Origin: Collimonas sp. OK412
GTDB lineage: Bacteria > Pseudomonadota > Gammaproteobacteria > Burkholderiales > Burkholderiaceae_D
DNA length: 64,000 bases
Reading direction: 5' to 3'
NCBI RefSeq assembly: GCF_900112135.1
Contig: NZ_FOLC01000002.1
Location: 62,001-126,000, forward strand
Of the stretch, positions 36,259 through 45,296 are shown one piece after another. Made by a program: the position numbers and the translations under genes. The notes under the pieces are model-generated. The model had not been told where the DNA came from and searched no databases. It saw nothing but the letters and a program-made list of their open reading frames with translations. How positions within the stretch are numbered: position 1 is the stretch's first letter; the number at the start of each line of letters is the position of its first letter.

Positions 36259-36498
36259 ACTCGACGATAGCGAACGGAGGGGGCCATTATAGGAATACCA
36301 CAATCCATTACCATACAGATTGTTCCGGTAGCAAAAAGTCATTCCATCGCAATACAACCCCTTGTTTTGGAGTAGTGCAGTTACTACCGGATAAACCATC
36401 GCATCACGGATGCGACACCGAGAAGTTTTCGACTTCTCAACATAAATGTCTTTCGAGACAGGCAAGTACGGCGACGGCGCAATACCGTCGCCGTTTTG
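36259..36498 (+). ncRNA. Candidate structured small RNA
   Basis: A 240-nt non-coding stretch that could be transcribed from the promoter-like site at 36225-36252. It has a long-range helix CCGGTAG (36325-36331)/CTACCGG (36384-36390), then hairpins CGCATC/GATGCG (36400-36414), GAGAAG/CTTCTC (36420-36438), TGTCT/AGACA with a TTCG loop (36447-36460), and a terminator (36469-36497). I recognise no known RNA family. An antisense 144-codon frame on the minus strand is a weaker explanation. Confidence 0.4.
36469..36497 (+). terminator. Intrinsic terminator
   Basis: Perfect 9-bp stem CGGCGACGG (36469-36477)/CCGTCGCCG (36485-36493), 7-nt loop, then TTTT on the plus strand. It would end the candidate RNA or sppA read-through; it could also serve the convergent rsmI-like gene, although no T run follows on that side. 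Confidence 0.7.
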
Positions 36499-36515
36499 CG
36501 TTATGCGCGACGAAA

Positions 36516-37271
36516 TTATTGCGCGAGGAATAAGAACACAGTTGGCTTTTTATGGGAGTCGGGATGTTTGCCCGCAGCCAAGGCAGCTTTCCATTTCGCG
36601 GCAGTCTGGGTCTTGATGTTTTCTGAAGGCAGCGTCAGGTCGGTGGCTACGCAAATCAGCGTGCCGGGCTGGCAGGCGCTGGCTAACGCTTCCAGGAAGG
36701 CGCTGTTGCGATACGGCGTTTCTATGAACAATTGCGTTTGCTGTTCCTGGCGCGAGCGCAATTCCAGCGCCTTGATGCGTTTGCCGCGCTGCTCGGCGTC
36801 GGTCGGCAGGTAGCCGTTGAATGCGAAGCTCTGGCCGTTCAAGCCGCTGCTCATGACAGCCAGCAGCAATGACGACGGGCCTACCAGCGGCCGCACTTGA
36901 ATGCCGTGCGCATGGGCAAGCCGCACCAGGTTGGCGCCGGGATCGGCGACTGCCGGCACGCCGGCTTCGGAGATCAGGCCGGCGTCCTGGCCGGCAAGGA
37001 TCGGCGCCAGCAAGGCCGGCAATGCGGCGCTGGCGGTATTGACGTTCAGCTCGGCGATCTGGATTTCCTGCAGCGGCTTGGCCAGCGGCTGGACCGCATC
37101 TATCAGCTTCAGGAATGCGCGCGTGGTCTTTGCATTTTCTGCAATGAAGTAATCCAGCCTGGCGGTGAGCGCCTGTACTTCCTGCGGGATGACGGATGCC
37201 AGCGCCGCAGCCGGTGTCACGGCTTCGCTTTGGCCTAATGTGTTGGGGATTAAATACAGGGTGCCTGGCAT
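36516..37271 (-). CDS. Tetrapyrrole-methylase family SAM-dependent methyltransferase (RsmI paralogue)
   Basis: A 251-residue TP-methylase fold protein related to RsmI. The N-terminal half is divergent, but ISEAGVPAVADPGANLVRLAHAHGIQVRPLVGPSSLLLAVMSSGLNGQSFAFNGYLP is characteristic of the RsmI-like group, as is the FIETPYRN segment. RsmI 2'-O-methylates C1402 of 16S rRNA; whether this shorter paralogue does so is uncertain. It lies 18 bp after maf on the minus strand, and the pair is commonly found beside yceD-rpmF-plsX in Betaproteobacteria. Confidence 0.85.
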   Translation of the reverse strand: MPGTLYLIPNTLGQSEAVTPAAALASVIPQEVQALTARLDYFIAENAKTTRAFLKLIDAVQPLAKPLQEIQIAELNVNTASAALPALLAPILAGQDAGLISEAGVPAVADPGANLVRLAHAHGIQVRPLVGPSSLLLAVMSSGLNGQSFAFNGYLPTDAEQRGKRIKALELRSRQEQQTQLFIETPYRNSAFLEALASACQPGTLICVATDLTLPSENIKTQTAAKWKAALAAGKHPDSHKKPTVFLFLAQ

Positions 37272-37289
37272 GTCGGTCTATGTGATGAA

Positions 37290-37925
37290 CTATGTTGCGA
37301 AAAATGGGAAGGCGGCGCGGCGCAGCATACCGGTCAGCGCGATTAATGGCAAACCGGTCAGGGCGGTCGGATCGGTGCTTTCGATTTTTTCCAGGATGGC
37401 GATGCCCAGTCCTTCATTTTTTGCGCTGCCGGCGCAATCGTAGGGTTGTTCGATGCGCAAGTAGGCATCCAGCTCTGCATCGGGCAGGTCGCGGAAAGTA
37501 ACGAAGGTCTGGATGTTTTCGATCTGGGCTGCGTGTTCGGCCTGGCTCTGCCTGCTGTCCCACAGGCACAGCGCCGTGTGGAAAATGACACGGCGGCCGC
37601 GCATTTTCTGCAATTGTGCCAAGGCATTTTCGTGATTGCCGGGTTTGCCTATCTGCTCGCCATCCAGCGTCGCCACCTGGTCGGAACCGATTACCAGCGC
37701 ATTTGGCGCCGCCAGCGCCACCGAGCGTGCTTTTTCCAGGGCCAGGCGCAAGGCTGTGGCTTGCGGGCTCTCGCCGGGGCGGGGTGTTTCGTCGATGTCC
37801 GGTACGATCACTTCAAACGGGATTTGCAGCCGGGAAAGCAATTCCTTGCGATATTTTGAGCTCGAACCGAGGATCAGGCGCGGCAGGGCGCTTGCGGAAT
37901 AGATGGTTTGTTGTAAGGAAGCCAT
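37290..37925 (-). CDS. Maf-family nucleoside triphosphate pyrophosphatase (YceF type)
   Basis: A 211-residue Maf protein. The hallmark LILGSSSKYRKELLSRLQIPFEVIVPDIDE contains the SSS and Arg residues of the active site, followed by LALEKARSVA, VIGSDQVATLDGEQIGKPG and CGSA-like DCAGSAKNEGLGIAILEKIE. The YceF branch hydrolyses 7-methyl-GTP and is a genomic neighbour of yceD-rpmF in E. coli too, which favours that specificity. It is divergent from yceD, sharing a 137-bp promoter region. Confidence 0.92.
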   Translation of the reverse strand: MASLQQTIYSASALPRLILGSSSKYRKELLSRLQIPFEVIVPDIDETPRPGESPQATALRLALEKARSVALAAPNALVIGSDQVATLDGEQIGKPGNHENALAQLQKMRGRRVIFHTALCLWDSRQSQAEHAAQIENIQTFVTFRDLPDAELDAYLRIEQPYDCAGSAKNEGLGIAILEKIESTDPTALTGLPLIALTGMLRRAAFPFFAT

Positions 37926-37994
37926 GGTTTTTGTTGTTTGAGCGATTGCGGAACCGGCAAATGACGGGCAAAGTGCGGAAAACGCGCTAACACT

Positions 37995-38024
37995 TTGACG
38001 GATAAGGGAAAAGGCTGTTATTAT
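37995..38024 (+). promoter_or_regulatory. Sigma-70-like promoter before yceD
   Basis: TTGACG (37995-38000), 18-bp spacer, TATTAT (38019-38024), about 40 bp before the yceD ATG. Five of six bases match consensus in each hexamer. It likely drives yceD-rpmF and perhaps the fatty-acid genes. Confidence 0.65.
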
Positions 38025-38062
38025 CGCAGGTTTTCCGGGTTCGGCTGGGTTTAGGCTTTATT

Positions 38063-38563
38063 ATGAGTGCTTTTGTCATCGACGCCTTTGAGTATGCCCG
38101 CCATAAAGAGCGCCGTGAAGGCGACACGCCGGTGGCTGGCCTGGATCGCCTCTCTGCTGAGACTGCGGATCGCTCCGGAACCCTGCATTGGGTCCTGGTC
38201 GGCGGCGCCGATCAGTTGGGGCATCCGCAACTGACGCTGACGGTCAGCGGTTCGACCAAGATCATGTGCCAGCGCTGCCTGACGCCGTTCGATTTCGATA
38301 TCGATTCGGAATCCGTGCTGGTGTTGGCAAAAGACGAAGAAAGCGCCGACGCGATCGATGTGCTGCTTGATAATGACGAGATTGACGTCATCGTCGGCAC
38401 TAAAACACTGAATATCATTGAGCTGGTTGAAGATGAGGCTCTGCTGGCCTTGCCCTTGTCGCCGAAACATCCGGTTTGCCCGGACCAGTCCGCGCTTGAA
38501 GGCTTGAAAAGCGCCAAGAAAGAATCGCCCTTTGCGATGCTGAAGAATCTGAAGCAGCAGTAA
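38063..38563 (+). CDS. yceD: YceD family protein (DUF177, 23S rRNA accumulation protein)
   Basis: A 166-residue DUF177 protein. IMCQRCLTPFDFDIDSESVLVL holds the conserved CxxC, and DEIDVIVGTKTLNIIELVEDEALLALPLSPKHP is the C-terminal hallmark. In E. coli and in plants the family affects 23S rRNA accumulation. It is encoded ahead of rpmF in nearly all bacteria that have it, often in one transcript. Here the gap to rpmF is 192 bp, longer than usual, and contains a hairpin and possibly its own promoter. Confidence 0.92.
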   Translation: MSAFVIDAFEYARHKERREGDTPVAGLDRLSAETADRSGTLHWVLVGGADQLGHPQLTLTVSGSTKIMCQRCLTPFDFDIDSESVLVLAKDEESADAIDVLLDNDEIDVIVGTKTLNIIELVEDEALLALPLSPKHPVCPDQSALEGLKSAKKESPFAMLKNLKQQ

Positions 38564-38663
38564 GACGGCAGTAAAGATACAAAGAATTGCGGTAAATTTG
38601 TCGCGCTGATTTTCACATGAATGTGATTCCGTGTGACTAAGGTGTGGCAATAGGTAGTAAAAT

Positions 38664-38719
38664 CCGCGCACAAACGCGGCAGGAATATCCAGCCTTTCCC
38701 TGTTCTGAGGGTTGGATAT
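38664..38719 (+). promoter_or_regulatory. Structured rpmF leader
   Basis: Two consecutive hairpins just before rpmF: CCGCG/CGCGG (38664-38679) and ATATCCA (38685-38691)/TGGATAT (38713-38719) with inner CCCT/AGGG. The second ends 36 nt before the ATG. Possible regulatory role in translation or processing of the L32 message. Confidence 0.4.
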
Positions 38720-38755
38720 GTTAAACTTTAAGATCTTAAGAAAGCAGGAGTTATC

Positions 38756-38938
38756 ATGGCAGTTCAACAAAATAAGAAGACCCCATCCAAGCGCGGCATG
38801 CACCGTGCCCACGATTTTCTGGTTGCGCCTCCGCTGGCTATCGAGCCAACGACTGGTGAAACACATCTGCGCCACCACATCAGCCCTAACGGCTTTTACC
38901 GTGGCCGTAAAGTGTTGAAGACCAAGAACGACGAGTAA
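38756..38938 (+). CDS. rpmF: 50S ribosomal protein L32
   Basis: A 60-residue L32: [22 protein letters not shown] at the N-terminus and [21 protein letters not shown] at the end. This form has no CxxC zinc pairs, as in other proteobacterial L32. A good GCAGGAG site precedes the ATG at 38756. It is followed by plsX in the standard yceD-rpmF-plsX-fab order. Confidence 0.97.
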   Translation: MAVQQNKKTPSKRGMHRAHDFLVAPPLAIEPTTGETHLRHHISPNGFYRGRKVLKTKNDE

Positions 38939-39099
38939 TATCTACTTGTTCTTGCGATGCAGGTTGAAGGCGGCGCGATGAGTTTCTCAGTGCGCCGTTT
39001 TTGTATGCAGAATAGGTCAACACGCCCTCTATCGCGTCATTTTGAATCGCGCCCAATCTGCCTCATAATACGGCTTAGAGTAGGCACTGAATCAAAACA

Positions 39100-40203
39100 A
39101 TGACAATCAAAATTTCTATCGACTGCATGGGTGGCGATCACGGCCCGTCGGTTACCGTTCCTGCTGCTGTTGCATTTGCCAATCGCGAGCCTGAGGCCGA
39201 ATTGGTGCTGGTTGGCCTCGAAGAGGAAATCCGGGCGCAGCTGAAAAAGCACAAGGCAAGTTCCCATCCGCGCTTATCGGTGCACCATGCATCCGAAGTG
39301 GTGACGATGGATGACTCCATCGAAACTGCATTGCGCCGCAAAAAAGATTCCTCAATGCGTGTCGCCCTGCGCCTGGTCAAAGACCAGCAGGTGCAGGCAT
39401 GCGTATCGGCGGGCAATACCGGCGCCCTGATGGCCGTTTCCCGCTATCTGCTGAAGACCTTGCACGGCGTTGACCGCCCGGCGATCTGCACCATTCTCCC
39501 CAACCAGAAAGACGGTCCGACCTACATGCTCGACCTGGGCGCCAACGTCGATTGCGAACCCTTGCACCTGCACCAGTTCGCCTTGATGGGGTCGGCCCTG
39601 GTGTCGGCCATGGAAGGCAAGCCGCGGCCGACGATCGGTTTGCTGAACGTCGGCGAAGAAGCGATCAAGGGCAATGAAGTGGTCAAGCAGACGGCGGAAC
39701 TGCTGCGCGCCGATCACGAAAAAGGTATCCTGAATTTCTATGGCAATGTCGAAGGCAACGATATCTTCGAAGGCACTACGGATATCGTCGTCTGCGACGG
39801 TTTTGTCGGCAATGTCACGCTCAAGGCTTCCGAAGGCCTGGGCCGTTTCGTCAAGACCGTATTGACGACCGAATTCAAGAGCGGCATCTTGAACATGCTG
39901 GGCGCGGTGATCGCCCGCGGCGCGATCAAGGCCATCTCGCGCCGCCTGAATCCTTCGCGCTATAACGGCGCCAGCCTGCTGGGCTTGCGCGGGCTGGTTT
40001 TCAAGAGCCATGGCGGCGCTGACGCCTATGGCTACGAGTGGGCCATACAGCGTGCATTCGATGCAGCCAAATATGATGTATTGTCTCGTATTGCGACCAC
40101 GATTGCGGAGCTGATGCCGCAAGCCGACAACGCTGCCGCAGCTGCGGACGGCGCGTCCGGCGATATCGTTAATACTGAATCAACCCAACAAAAGACAGCA
40201 TGA
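39100..40203 (+). CDS. plsX: Phosphate acyltransferase PlsX
   Basis: A 367-residue PlsX converting acyl-ACP to acyl-phosphate, the first step in the PlsX/PlsY route of phospholipid synthesis. [45 protein letters not shown] and [21 protein letters not shown] are typical. The ATG at 39100 starts it, and its TGA overlaps the fabH ATG (ATGA, 40200-40203), so the two are coupled. Confidence 0.97.
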   Translation: MTIKISIDCMGGDHGPSVTVPAAVAFANREPEAELVLVGLEEEIRAQLKKHKASSHPRLSVHHASEVVTMDDSIETALRRKKDSSMRVALRLVKDQQVQACVSAGNTGALMAVSRYLLKTLHGVDRPAICTILPNQKDGPTYMLDLGANVDCEPLHLHQFALMGSALVSAMEGKPRPTIGLLNVGEEAIKGNEVVKQTAELLRADHEKGILNFYGNVEGNDIFEGTTDIVVCDGFVGNVTLKASEGLGRFVKTVLTTEFKSGILNMLGAVIARGAIKAISRRLNPSRYNGASLLGLRGLVFKSHGGADAYGYEWAIQRAFDAAKYDVLSRIATTIAELMPQADNAAAAADGASGDIVNTESTQQKTA

Positions 40204-41186
40204 CTACATATAGCAAAATTGTCGGTACCGGCAGCTATTTGCCGCCGAAGCGGGTAAGCAATCAGGAACTCACTGCGCAGCTTGCCGAAAAGGGCATAGA
40301 GACATCGCATGAATGGATTTTTTCCCGCAGCGGCATTGCCGCGCGCCATTACGCTGAAGCCGATGTGCAATCCAGCGATCTCGCGGTAGCCGCGGCCAGG
40401 CAGGCGCTGGACATGGCGCGCATGCAGCCTGACGATATCGACCTGGTGATCGTCGCCACTTCGACCCCGGATCATTTCGGCGGCTTCCCCAGCACAGCCT
40501 GCGTAGTGCAGCAAAAACTCGGCATCGCCAATGGCGGCGCAGCGTTTGATGTGCAGGCGGTGTGCAGCGGGTTTGTGTATGCAGTGTCGATCGCGGACAG
40601 CTTCATCAAGTCCGGTGCGCACAAGAACGTGCTGGTGATCGGCACCGAGGTTTTTTCCCGGATCCTGAATTTTGAAGACCGCACCACTTGCGTGCTGTTT
40701 GGCGACGGCGCCGGCGCGGTGGTCATGACCGCCTCCGCCGAGCCGGGCATCCTTGCCACCAAGCTGCACGCCGATGGCCGCCATAAAGATATCCTGTGTG
40801 TGCCGGGCAAGGTAAGCTCCGGCGCGGTCGAGGGCAGCGCTTTCTTGTACATGGACGGCCAGGCGGTATTCAAGCTGGCGGTCTCGGTGCTGGAAAAAGT
40901 CGCCAACGAGACCTTGCAGATAGCCGGCATGTCGGCTTCCGAGATCGATTGGCTGATTCCCCACCAGGCCAATATCCGCATCATGCAAAGCACCGCCCGC
41001 AAGCTGGGCCTGGACAACGATCGCATGGTAGTGACGGTGGACCAGCATGGCAATACTTCGGCGGCATCGATTCCGCTGGCCTTGGACCAGGCCGTGCGCG
41101 ACGGCCGCGTCAAGCCTGGCCATAATGTCATGATGGAAGGTGTCGGCGGCGGCTTTACCTGGGGCGCCATCCTGGCGCGGATGTAA
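40200..41186 (+). CDS. fabH: 3-oxoacyl-ACP synthase III
   Basis: A 328-residue KAS III that starts fatty-acid synthesis from acetyl-CoA and malonyl-ACP. The catalytic Cys lies in [10 protein letters not shown] (about residue 122), with His in [11 protein letters not shown] and Asn in [15 protein letters not shown]. The final [15 protein letters not shown] is canonical. It is coupled to plsX and followed by an 89-bp gap with a GC-rich hairpin (GGCGGCA/TGCCGCC) before fabD. Confidence 0.97.
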   Translation: MTTYSKIVGTGSYLPPKRVSNQELTAQLAEKGIETSHEWIFSRSGIAARHYAEADVQSSDLAVAAARQALDMARMQPDDIDLVIVATSTPDHFGGFPSTACVVQQKLGIANGGAAFDVQAVCSGFVYAVSIADSFIKSGAHKNVLVIGTEVFSRILNFEDRTTCVLFGDGAGAVVMTASAEPGILATKLHADGRHKDILCVPGKVSSGAVEGSAFLYMDGQAVFKLAVSVLEKVANETLQIAGMSASEIDWLIPHQANIRIMQSTARKLGLDNDRMVVTVDQHGNTSAASIPLALDQAVRDGRVKPGHNVMMEGVGGGFTWGAILARM

Positions 41187-41275
41187 GCGCTTCGAGTCCG
41201 GGCGGCAGGTTGCCGCCAGAGCGCTGCTATATGCCAGCGTGTGTTTGATAAATTTGATACCCAATTAGGTAAGGC

Positions 41276-42208
41276 ATGAATAAATTCGCTTTTGTTTTTC
41301 CAGGCCAAGGTTCGCAAGCCGTTGGCATGCTGAACGGTTTTTCCGACAATCCGGTAGTAAAAGACACTGTCGCAGAAGCTTCTGAGGCGCTGCAATTCGA
41401 TCTTGGCAAGCTGATTGCCGAAGGACCGAAAGAAGAGCTGGATCTGACCACCAATACGCAGCCGGTCATGCTGACTGCCGCAGTTGCCTGCTATCGGGCC
41501 TGGCTGGCCGCCGGCGGCAAGGCGCCGGCGCTGGTGGCCGGCCACAGCCTGGGCGAGTATTCGGCCCTGGTTGCCGCCGGCGTGATCGCATTCAAGGATG
41601 CCGTGCCGCTGGTGCGCTTTCGTGCGCAGGCGATGCAGCAAGCGGTGCCGGTCGGGCAGGGCGGCATGGCCGTTATCCTCGGTTTGTCAGATGAAGATGT
41701 GCGTGCAGTCTGCGCGGCTGCGGCCCAGGGCGAAATCGTCGAAGCGGTGAATTTCAATGCGCCGGCGCAGGTAGTCATCGCCGGCCATAAAGGTGCAATC
41801 GAGCGCGCTTGTATCGCGGCCAAAGAAAAAGGTGCGAAACGCGCCTTGCCATTGCCGGTATCGGCCCCATTTCATTCCTCGTTGCTGAAGCCGGCGTCGG
41901 ATCGTTTGCGTGAATACATGCAAGGCCTGGTTTTCACCGCGCCGCAGATTGCGCTGATCAATAACGTCGATGTCGCCATCGTCAATGATCCGGAAGCCAT
42001 CAAGGATGCGCTGGTGCGGCAAGCGGCCAGTCCGGTGCGCTGGGTGGAAACGGTGCAGAAAATTGCTGCCGTAGGCGTCACCCATGTGGTTGAATGCGGT
42101 CCGGGCAAGGTTCTTGCTGGCTTGACCAAGCGTATTAATGACAGCCTGATCAGCGACATGATTATCGACCAGGCGTCGCTGGATAAAATGTTGGAGACAT
42201 TCAAGTGA
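41276..42208 (+). CDS. fabD: Malonyl-CoA-ACP transacylase
   Basis: A 310-residue FabD moving malonyl from CoA to ACP. FAFVFPGQGSQAVGML is at the N-terminus, the nucleophile is in GHSLGEYSALVAAG (Ser near 91), the Arg in RFRAQAMQQAVP and the catalytic His in VSAPFHSSLLKPA. Its TGA overlaps the fabG GTG start, so it is coupled to fabG. Confidence 0.97.
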   Translation: MNKFAFVFPGQGSQAVGMLNGFSDNPVVKDTVAEASEALQFDLGKLIAEGPKEELDLTTNTQPVMLTAAVACYRAWLAAGGKAPALVAGHSLGEYSALVAAGVIAFKDAVPLVRFRAQAMQQAVPVGQGGMAVILGLSDEDVRAVCAAAAQGEIVEAVNFNAPAQVVIAGHKGAIERACIAAKEKGAKRALPLPVSAPFHSSLLKPASDRLREYMQGLVFTAPQIALINNVDVAIVNDPEAIKDALVRQAASPVRWVETVQKIAAVGVTHVVECGPGKVLAGLTKRINDSLISDMIIDQASLDKMLETFK

Positions 42209-42975
42209 CTTTACCAATTACAGTTTCACAGGATTTGATCGGCCAGGTGGCTTTGGTTACGGGCGCATCCCGTGGCATCGGCCGGGCGATCGCATTGCAA
42301 CTGCTCCAGCGCGGCGCCAAGGTGATCGGTACGGCAACCTCCGAGGCGGGTGCTGCGGCGATCACCGAATACCTGGAGGCTAGCCAGCCGGGCAACGGCC
42401 GCGGTATCGTGCTGAATGTGAATGACGCCGCCGGCTGCGCCGCGGCGGTCGAGCTGACGCAGAAAGAGTTTGGCAGTTTGTCGATTCTTGTCAATAATGC
42501 AGGCATTACCCAGGATCAGCTGGCGATGCGCATGAAGGACGAGGAATGGGATGCGGTCATCTCCACCAACCTGACCGCCGTGGCGCGTTTGTCGCGCGCC
42601 GTCTTGCGTGGCATGATGAAGGCCAAGCACGGCCGCATCATCAATATCACTTCGGTAGTCGGTTCGGCCGGCAATCCGGGGCAAATGAACTATGCGGCCG
42701 CCAAGGCCGGCGTATCCGGCATGAGCCGGGCGCTGGCGCGTGAGATCGGCAGCCGCAACATCACGGTCAATTGCGTCGCGCCGGGTTTTATCGACACCGA
42801 CATGACCAAGGGCCTGGGCGAGCAGCAGCACGCTTCATTGCTGCAGCAGATCCCGCTGGGACGGCTGGGCGCAGCCGACGATGTGGCGGCAGCGGTGGTT
42901 TTCCTGGCGTCCCCGCAAGCCGGCTACATTACCGGCACCACTTTGCACGTGAACGGCGGCATGTACATGAACTGA
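42205..42975 (+). CDS. fabG: 3-oxoacyl-ACP reductase
   Basis: A 256-residue short-chain dehydrogenase making the first reduction of the elongation cycle with NADPH. The Rossmann motif TGASRGIGRAIALQLL, NNAGITQD, the Ser in NITSVVGSAGNPGQMNYAAAKAG with Tyr-X3-Lys, and AGYITGTTLHVNGGMYM are all present. The start is a GTG at 42205 that overlaps the fabD stop; residues 1-12 are slightly longer than usual. A 168-bp gap with its own likely promoter precedes acpP. Confidence 0.97.
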   Translation: MTLPITVSQDLIGQVALVTGASRGIGRAIALQLLQRGAKVIGTATSEAGAAAITEYLEASQPGNGRGIVLNVNDAAGCAAAVELTQKEFGSLSILVNNAGITQDQLAMRMKDEEWDAVISTNLTAVARLSRAVLRGMMKAKHGRIINITSVVGSAGNPGQMNYAAAKAGVSGMSRALAREIGSRNITVNCVAPGFIDTDMTKGLGEQQHASLLQQIPLGRLGAADDVAAAVVFLASPQAGYITGTTLHVNGGMYMN

Positions 42976-43143
42976 AGCAAGCCTGCAGTTTCGGGCTTAT
43001 TTCAGAGTTAAATGTAAGTAGTACCTATTTAGAAGCTTTTGGCATGGTTTTGTTAAATCTTAAAGACTAATGTCGAAAGTAAATTTTCAATGCGCAAACC
43101 TGCTAAAATGCGCGCACTTTCTGTAACCTAATGGAGGCATCAC

Positions 43144-43383
43144 ATGTCCGATATCGAACAACGCGTTAAAAAAATCGTCGCTGAGCAACTGGGCGTCGCA
43201 GAAGCTGACATCAAAACCGAGTCGTCGTTTGTCAACGACCTGGGTGCTGATTCGCTCGATACAGTTGAACTGGTGATGGCGCTGGAAGATGAGTTCGAAA
43301 TGGAAATCCCTGACGAACAAGCTGAAAAGATCACTACAGTGCAACAGGCTATCGATTACGCTACGGCTCACGTTAAGGCCTAA
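43144..43383 (+). CDS. acpP: Acyl carrier protein
   Basis: A 79-residue ACP. The phosphopantetheine attachment site is Ser37 in [18 protein letters not shown], and the protein is strongly acidic. AcpS, encoded 13 kb downstream at 56.6 kb, adds the cofactor. The ATG at 43144 has a nearby GGAGG. It is 30 bp before fabF, the usual order. Confidence 0.98.
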   Translation: MSDIEQRVKKIVAEQLGVAEADIKTESSFVNDLGADSLDTVELVMALEDEFEMEIPDEQAEKITTVQQAIDYATAHVKA

Positions 43384-43413
43384 GCAAGCTTTGAATGTAT
43401 CCAGGAGAACCGC

Positions 43414-44655
43414 TTGAGCCGCACACGTGAACGTCGCGTTGTGATCACTGGCCTGGGTTGCATTTCACCGGTCGGCAATACGATTGCCGATGCGTGGAGT
43501 GCGATTATCTCAGGCAAGTCAGGGATCGCAGCCATCACTAAGTTTGATGCCACCGCTTTTTCCACGCGTTTTGCGGGAGAAGTGAAGGGCTTCAATATCG
43601 AAGATTACATTCCTGCCAAAGAAGCACGCCATATGGATACTTTTATCCACTACGGCATGGCGGCGGGGATGCAGGCGATGCAAGACAGTGGCCTGGAAGT
43701 AACTGAAACTAATGCTGAGCGGATAGGCGTCATCATCGGCTCCGGCATTGGCGGTCTGCCTTTGATCGAAGAAACGCATGCCGAACTGACCAGTCGCGGC
43801 CCGCGCCGGATCAGTCCGTTCTTCATCCCGGCATCGATCATCAACATGATTTCCGGCAACCTGTCGATCAAATACGGTCTGAAAGGACCGAATCTGGCGA
43901 TCGTGACTGCCTGCACCACAGGCTTGCATTGCATCGGTGCAGCCGGTCGCATGATCCAGTACGGCGATGCCGACGTGATGATCGCCGGCGGTGCGGAATC
44001 AAGCGTGTCCCCGCTGGGGGTCGGCGGTTTTGCCTCGGCGCGTGCCTTGTCGGCGCGCAACGACGATCCTGCTACCGCCTCGCGTCCATGGGACAAGGAT
44101 CGCGACGGTTTCGTATTGGGCGAGGGCGCCGGCGTGCTGGTGCTCGAAGAATACGAACACGCCAAGGCGCGCGGCGCCAAGATTTACGCAGAACTGCTCG
44201 GCTTCGGCATGAGCGGCGATGCTTACCACATGACTGCGCCTAGCCTGGATGGCCCGCGCCGTTGCGTGGGCAATGCCTTGCGCGATGCGGGCGTCAACGC
44301 TGACCAGGTCCAATACCTGAATGCACACGGCACTTCGACCCCGCTGGGCGACAAAAACGAAACCGAAGCAATCAAGGCGGCTTTCGGCGATCACGCTTAC
44401 AAACTGGTGGTCAATTCGACCAAGTCGATGACCGGCCATTTGCTGGGTGGCGCTGGCGGCCTGGAGTCGGTGTTTACCGTGCTGGCCTTGCACAATCAGA
44501 TATCGCCGCCGACTACCAATATTTTCAACCAGGATCCTGAGTGCGATCTTGATTACTGCGCCAATACCGCGCGGGACATGAAAATAGACATCGCAGTCAA
44601 AAACTCATTCGGCTTTGGCGGCACGAATGGCACCTTGGTTTTTGGCAAAATCTAA
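43414..44655 (+). CDS. fabF: 3-oxoacyl-ACP synthase II
   Basis: A 413-residue KAS II elongating acyl-[25 protein letters not shown], the catalytic Cys in [17 protein letters not shown], His in [11 protein letters not shown] and His in [13 protein letters not shown] are visible. No ATG fits: the TTG at 43414 has AGGAG seven bases upstream and gives the right N-terminus, so TTG is the likely start. It is followed by a perfect palindrome and then the ygfX-like gene. Confidence 0.97.
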   Translation: MSRTRERRVVITGLGCISPVGNTIADAWSAIISGKSGIAAITKFDATAFSTRFAGEVKGFNIEDYIPAKEARHMDTFIHYGMAAGMQAMQDSGLEVTETNAERIGVIIGSGIGGLPLIEETHAELTSRGPRRISPFFIPASIINMISGNLSIKYGLKGPNLAIVTACTTGLHCIGAAGRMIQYGDADVMIAGGAESSVSPLGVGGFASARALSARNDDPATASRPWDKDRDGFVLGEGAGVLVLEEYEHAKARGAKIYAELLGFGMSGDAYHMTAPSLDGPRRCVGNALRDAGVNADQVQYLNAHGTSTPLGDKNETEAIKAAFGDHAYKLVVNSTKSMTGHLLGGAGGLESVFTVLALHNQISPPTTNIFNQDPECDLDYCANTARDMKIDIAVKNSFGFGGTNGTLVFGKI

Positions 44656-44670
44656 ACTTTTGCAGCAGGC

Positions 44671-44702
44671 TTCGAACCGGTCTCCGCGGATACCGGTTCG
44701 AA
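44671..44702. terminator. Perfect 11-bp palindrome after fabF
   Basis: TTCGAACCGGT (44671-44681) and ACCGGTTCGAA (44692-44702) with a 10-nt loop, just after the fabF stop. Only a weak T-rich tail follows, so it could be a leaky terminator or an mRNA stabiliser between fabF and the rpoE group. Confidence 0.5.
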
Positions 44703-44720
44703 ATCCGTTTTAAGCTTGCC

Positions 44721-45215
44721 ATGATGTCGATCGCCCAGTCAGTCGTGATCCAGCCCTCCAGGGTGCTGTCAGCGCTGGTTGGCCTGCAATGTCTGCTGGC
44801 CGCATCGACAGGCGCATTGATTGCCGCCGGTGCTGTCGGCGATTTAGCGTTACCCGAGCGCCTTGCTCTGGCCTTGCTGTGTTTAGCAGCGGCTATTTAC
44901 GGAATAACGCGCTACTATCGTAGCAGGCAAGCTGTTCACATCGATATTTCCGGAAGCGGTCGCATCAGGATTGCCGATGTGGTAACCCCGTCTACCAAAA
45001 AACAGATGCCATCGCCAGCGAGATTGCTTGGTGGCACTACTCTCTGGTCACATTTACTGCTGCTGCACCTTCGATTGGATAGCGGCTCGGTCCGAACAAT
45101 CGCTATACTGCCTGACTGTGTCTCTGACGATGCTTTCAGAAATTTATCCGTGGCATGCCGCTGGATTGCGGCGCGGACGAATAGAACGGGACTCGCTGGA
45201 TTGGATAATGCATAA
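44721..45215 (+). CDS. YgfX-like membrane protein (CptA family)
   Basis: A 164-residue protein with two adjacent hydrophobic segments (about 17-42 and 46-66) and a C-terminal part LHLRLDSGSVRTIAILPDCVSDDAFRNLSVACRWIAAR, resembling YgfX/CptA proteins. E. coli YgfX interferes with MreB and FtsZ polymerisation as a toxin with SdhE; no SdhE partner lies here. In Burkholderiales this gene commonly sits between fabF and rpoE, so a role tied to envelope stress is plausible but unproven. The reading frame is ordinary in composition. Confidence 0.75.
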   Translation: MMSIAQSVVIQPSRVLSALVGLQCLLAASTGALIAAGAVGDLALPERLALALLCLAAAIYGITRYYRSRQAVHIDISGSGRIRIADVVTPSTKKQMPSPARLLGGTTLWSHLLLLHLRLDSGSVRTIAILPDCVSDDAFRNLSVACRWIAARTNRTGLAGLDNA

Positions 45216-45225
45216 GCATGGTATT

Positions 45226-45251
45226 GAACTTTTGTCATTGCTTACTATCTA
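45226..45251 (+). promoter_or_regulatory. Sigma-E-type promoter before rpoE
   Basis: GAACTT (45226-45231), a 16-bp spacer, TCTA (45248-45251), matching the ECF sigma-E consensus GAACTT-N16-TCTRA almost fully. The predicted start would leave a leader of about 40 nt before the rpoE TTG. It implies autoregulation. Confidence 0.7.
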
Positions 45252-45296
45252 TTTCCGCGCCCGTACGCAAGTCGCAACAAAACAAGGGAATGGGGA

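Noticed and set aside
36286-36375. Short ORF beginning with ATT after a GGAGGGGG sequence
   Set aside because: ATT starts are extremely rare and the peptide has no recognisable feature; the purine run may be chance.
36031-36465. 144-residue minus-strand frame between rsmI-like gene and sppA
   Set aside because: Overlaps sppA by 112 bp antisense, has no binding site or recognisable domain, and covers hairpins better explained as RNA.
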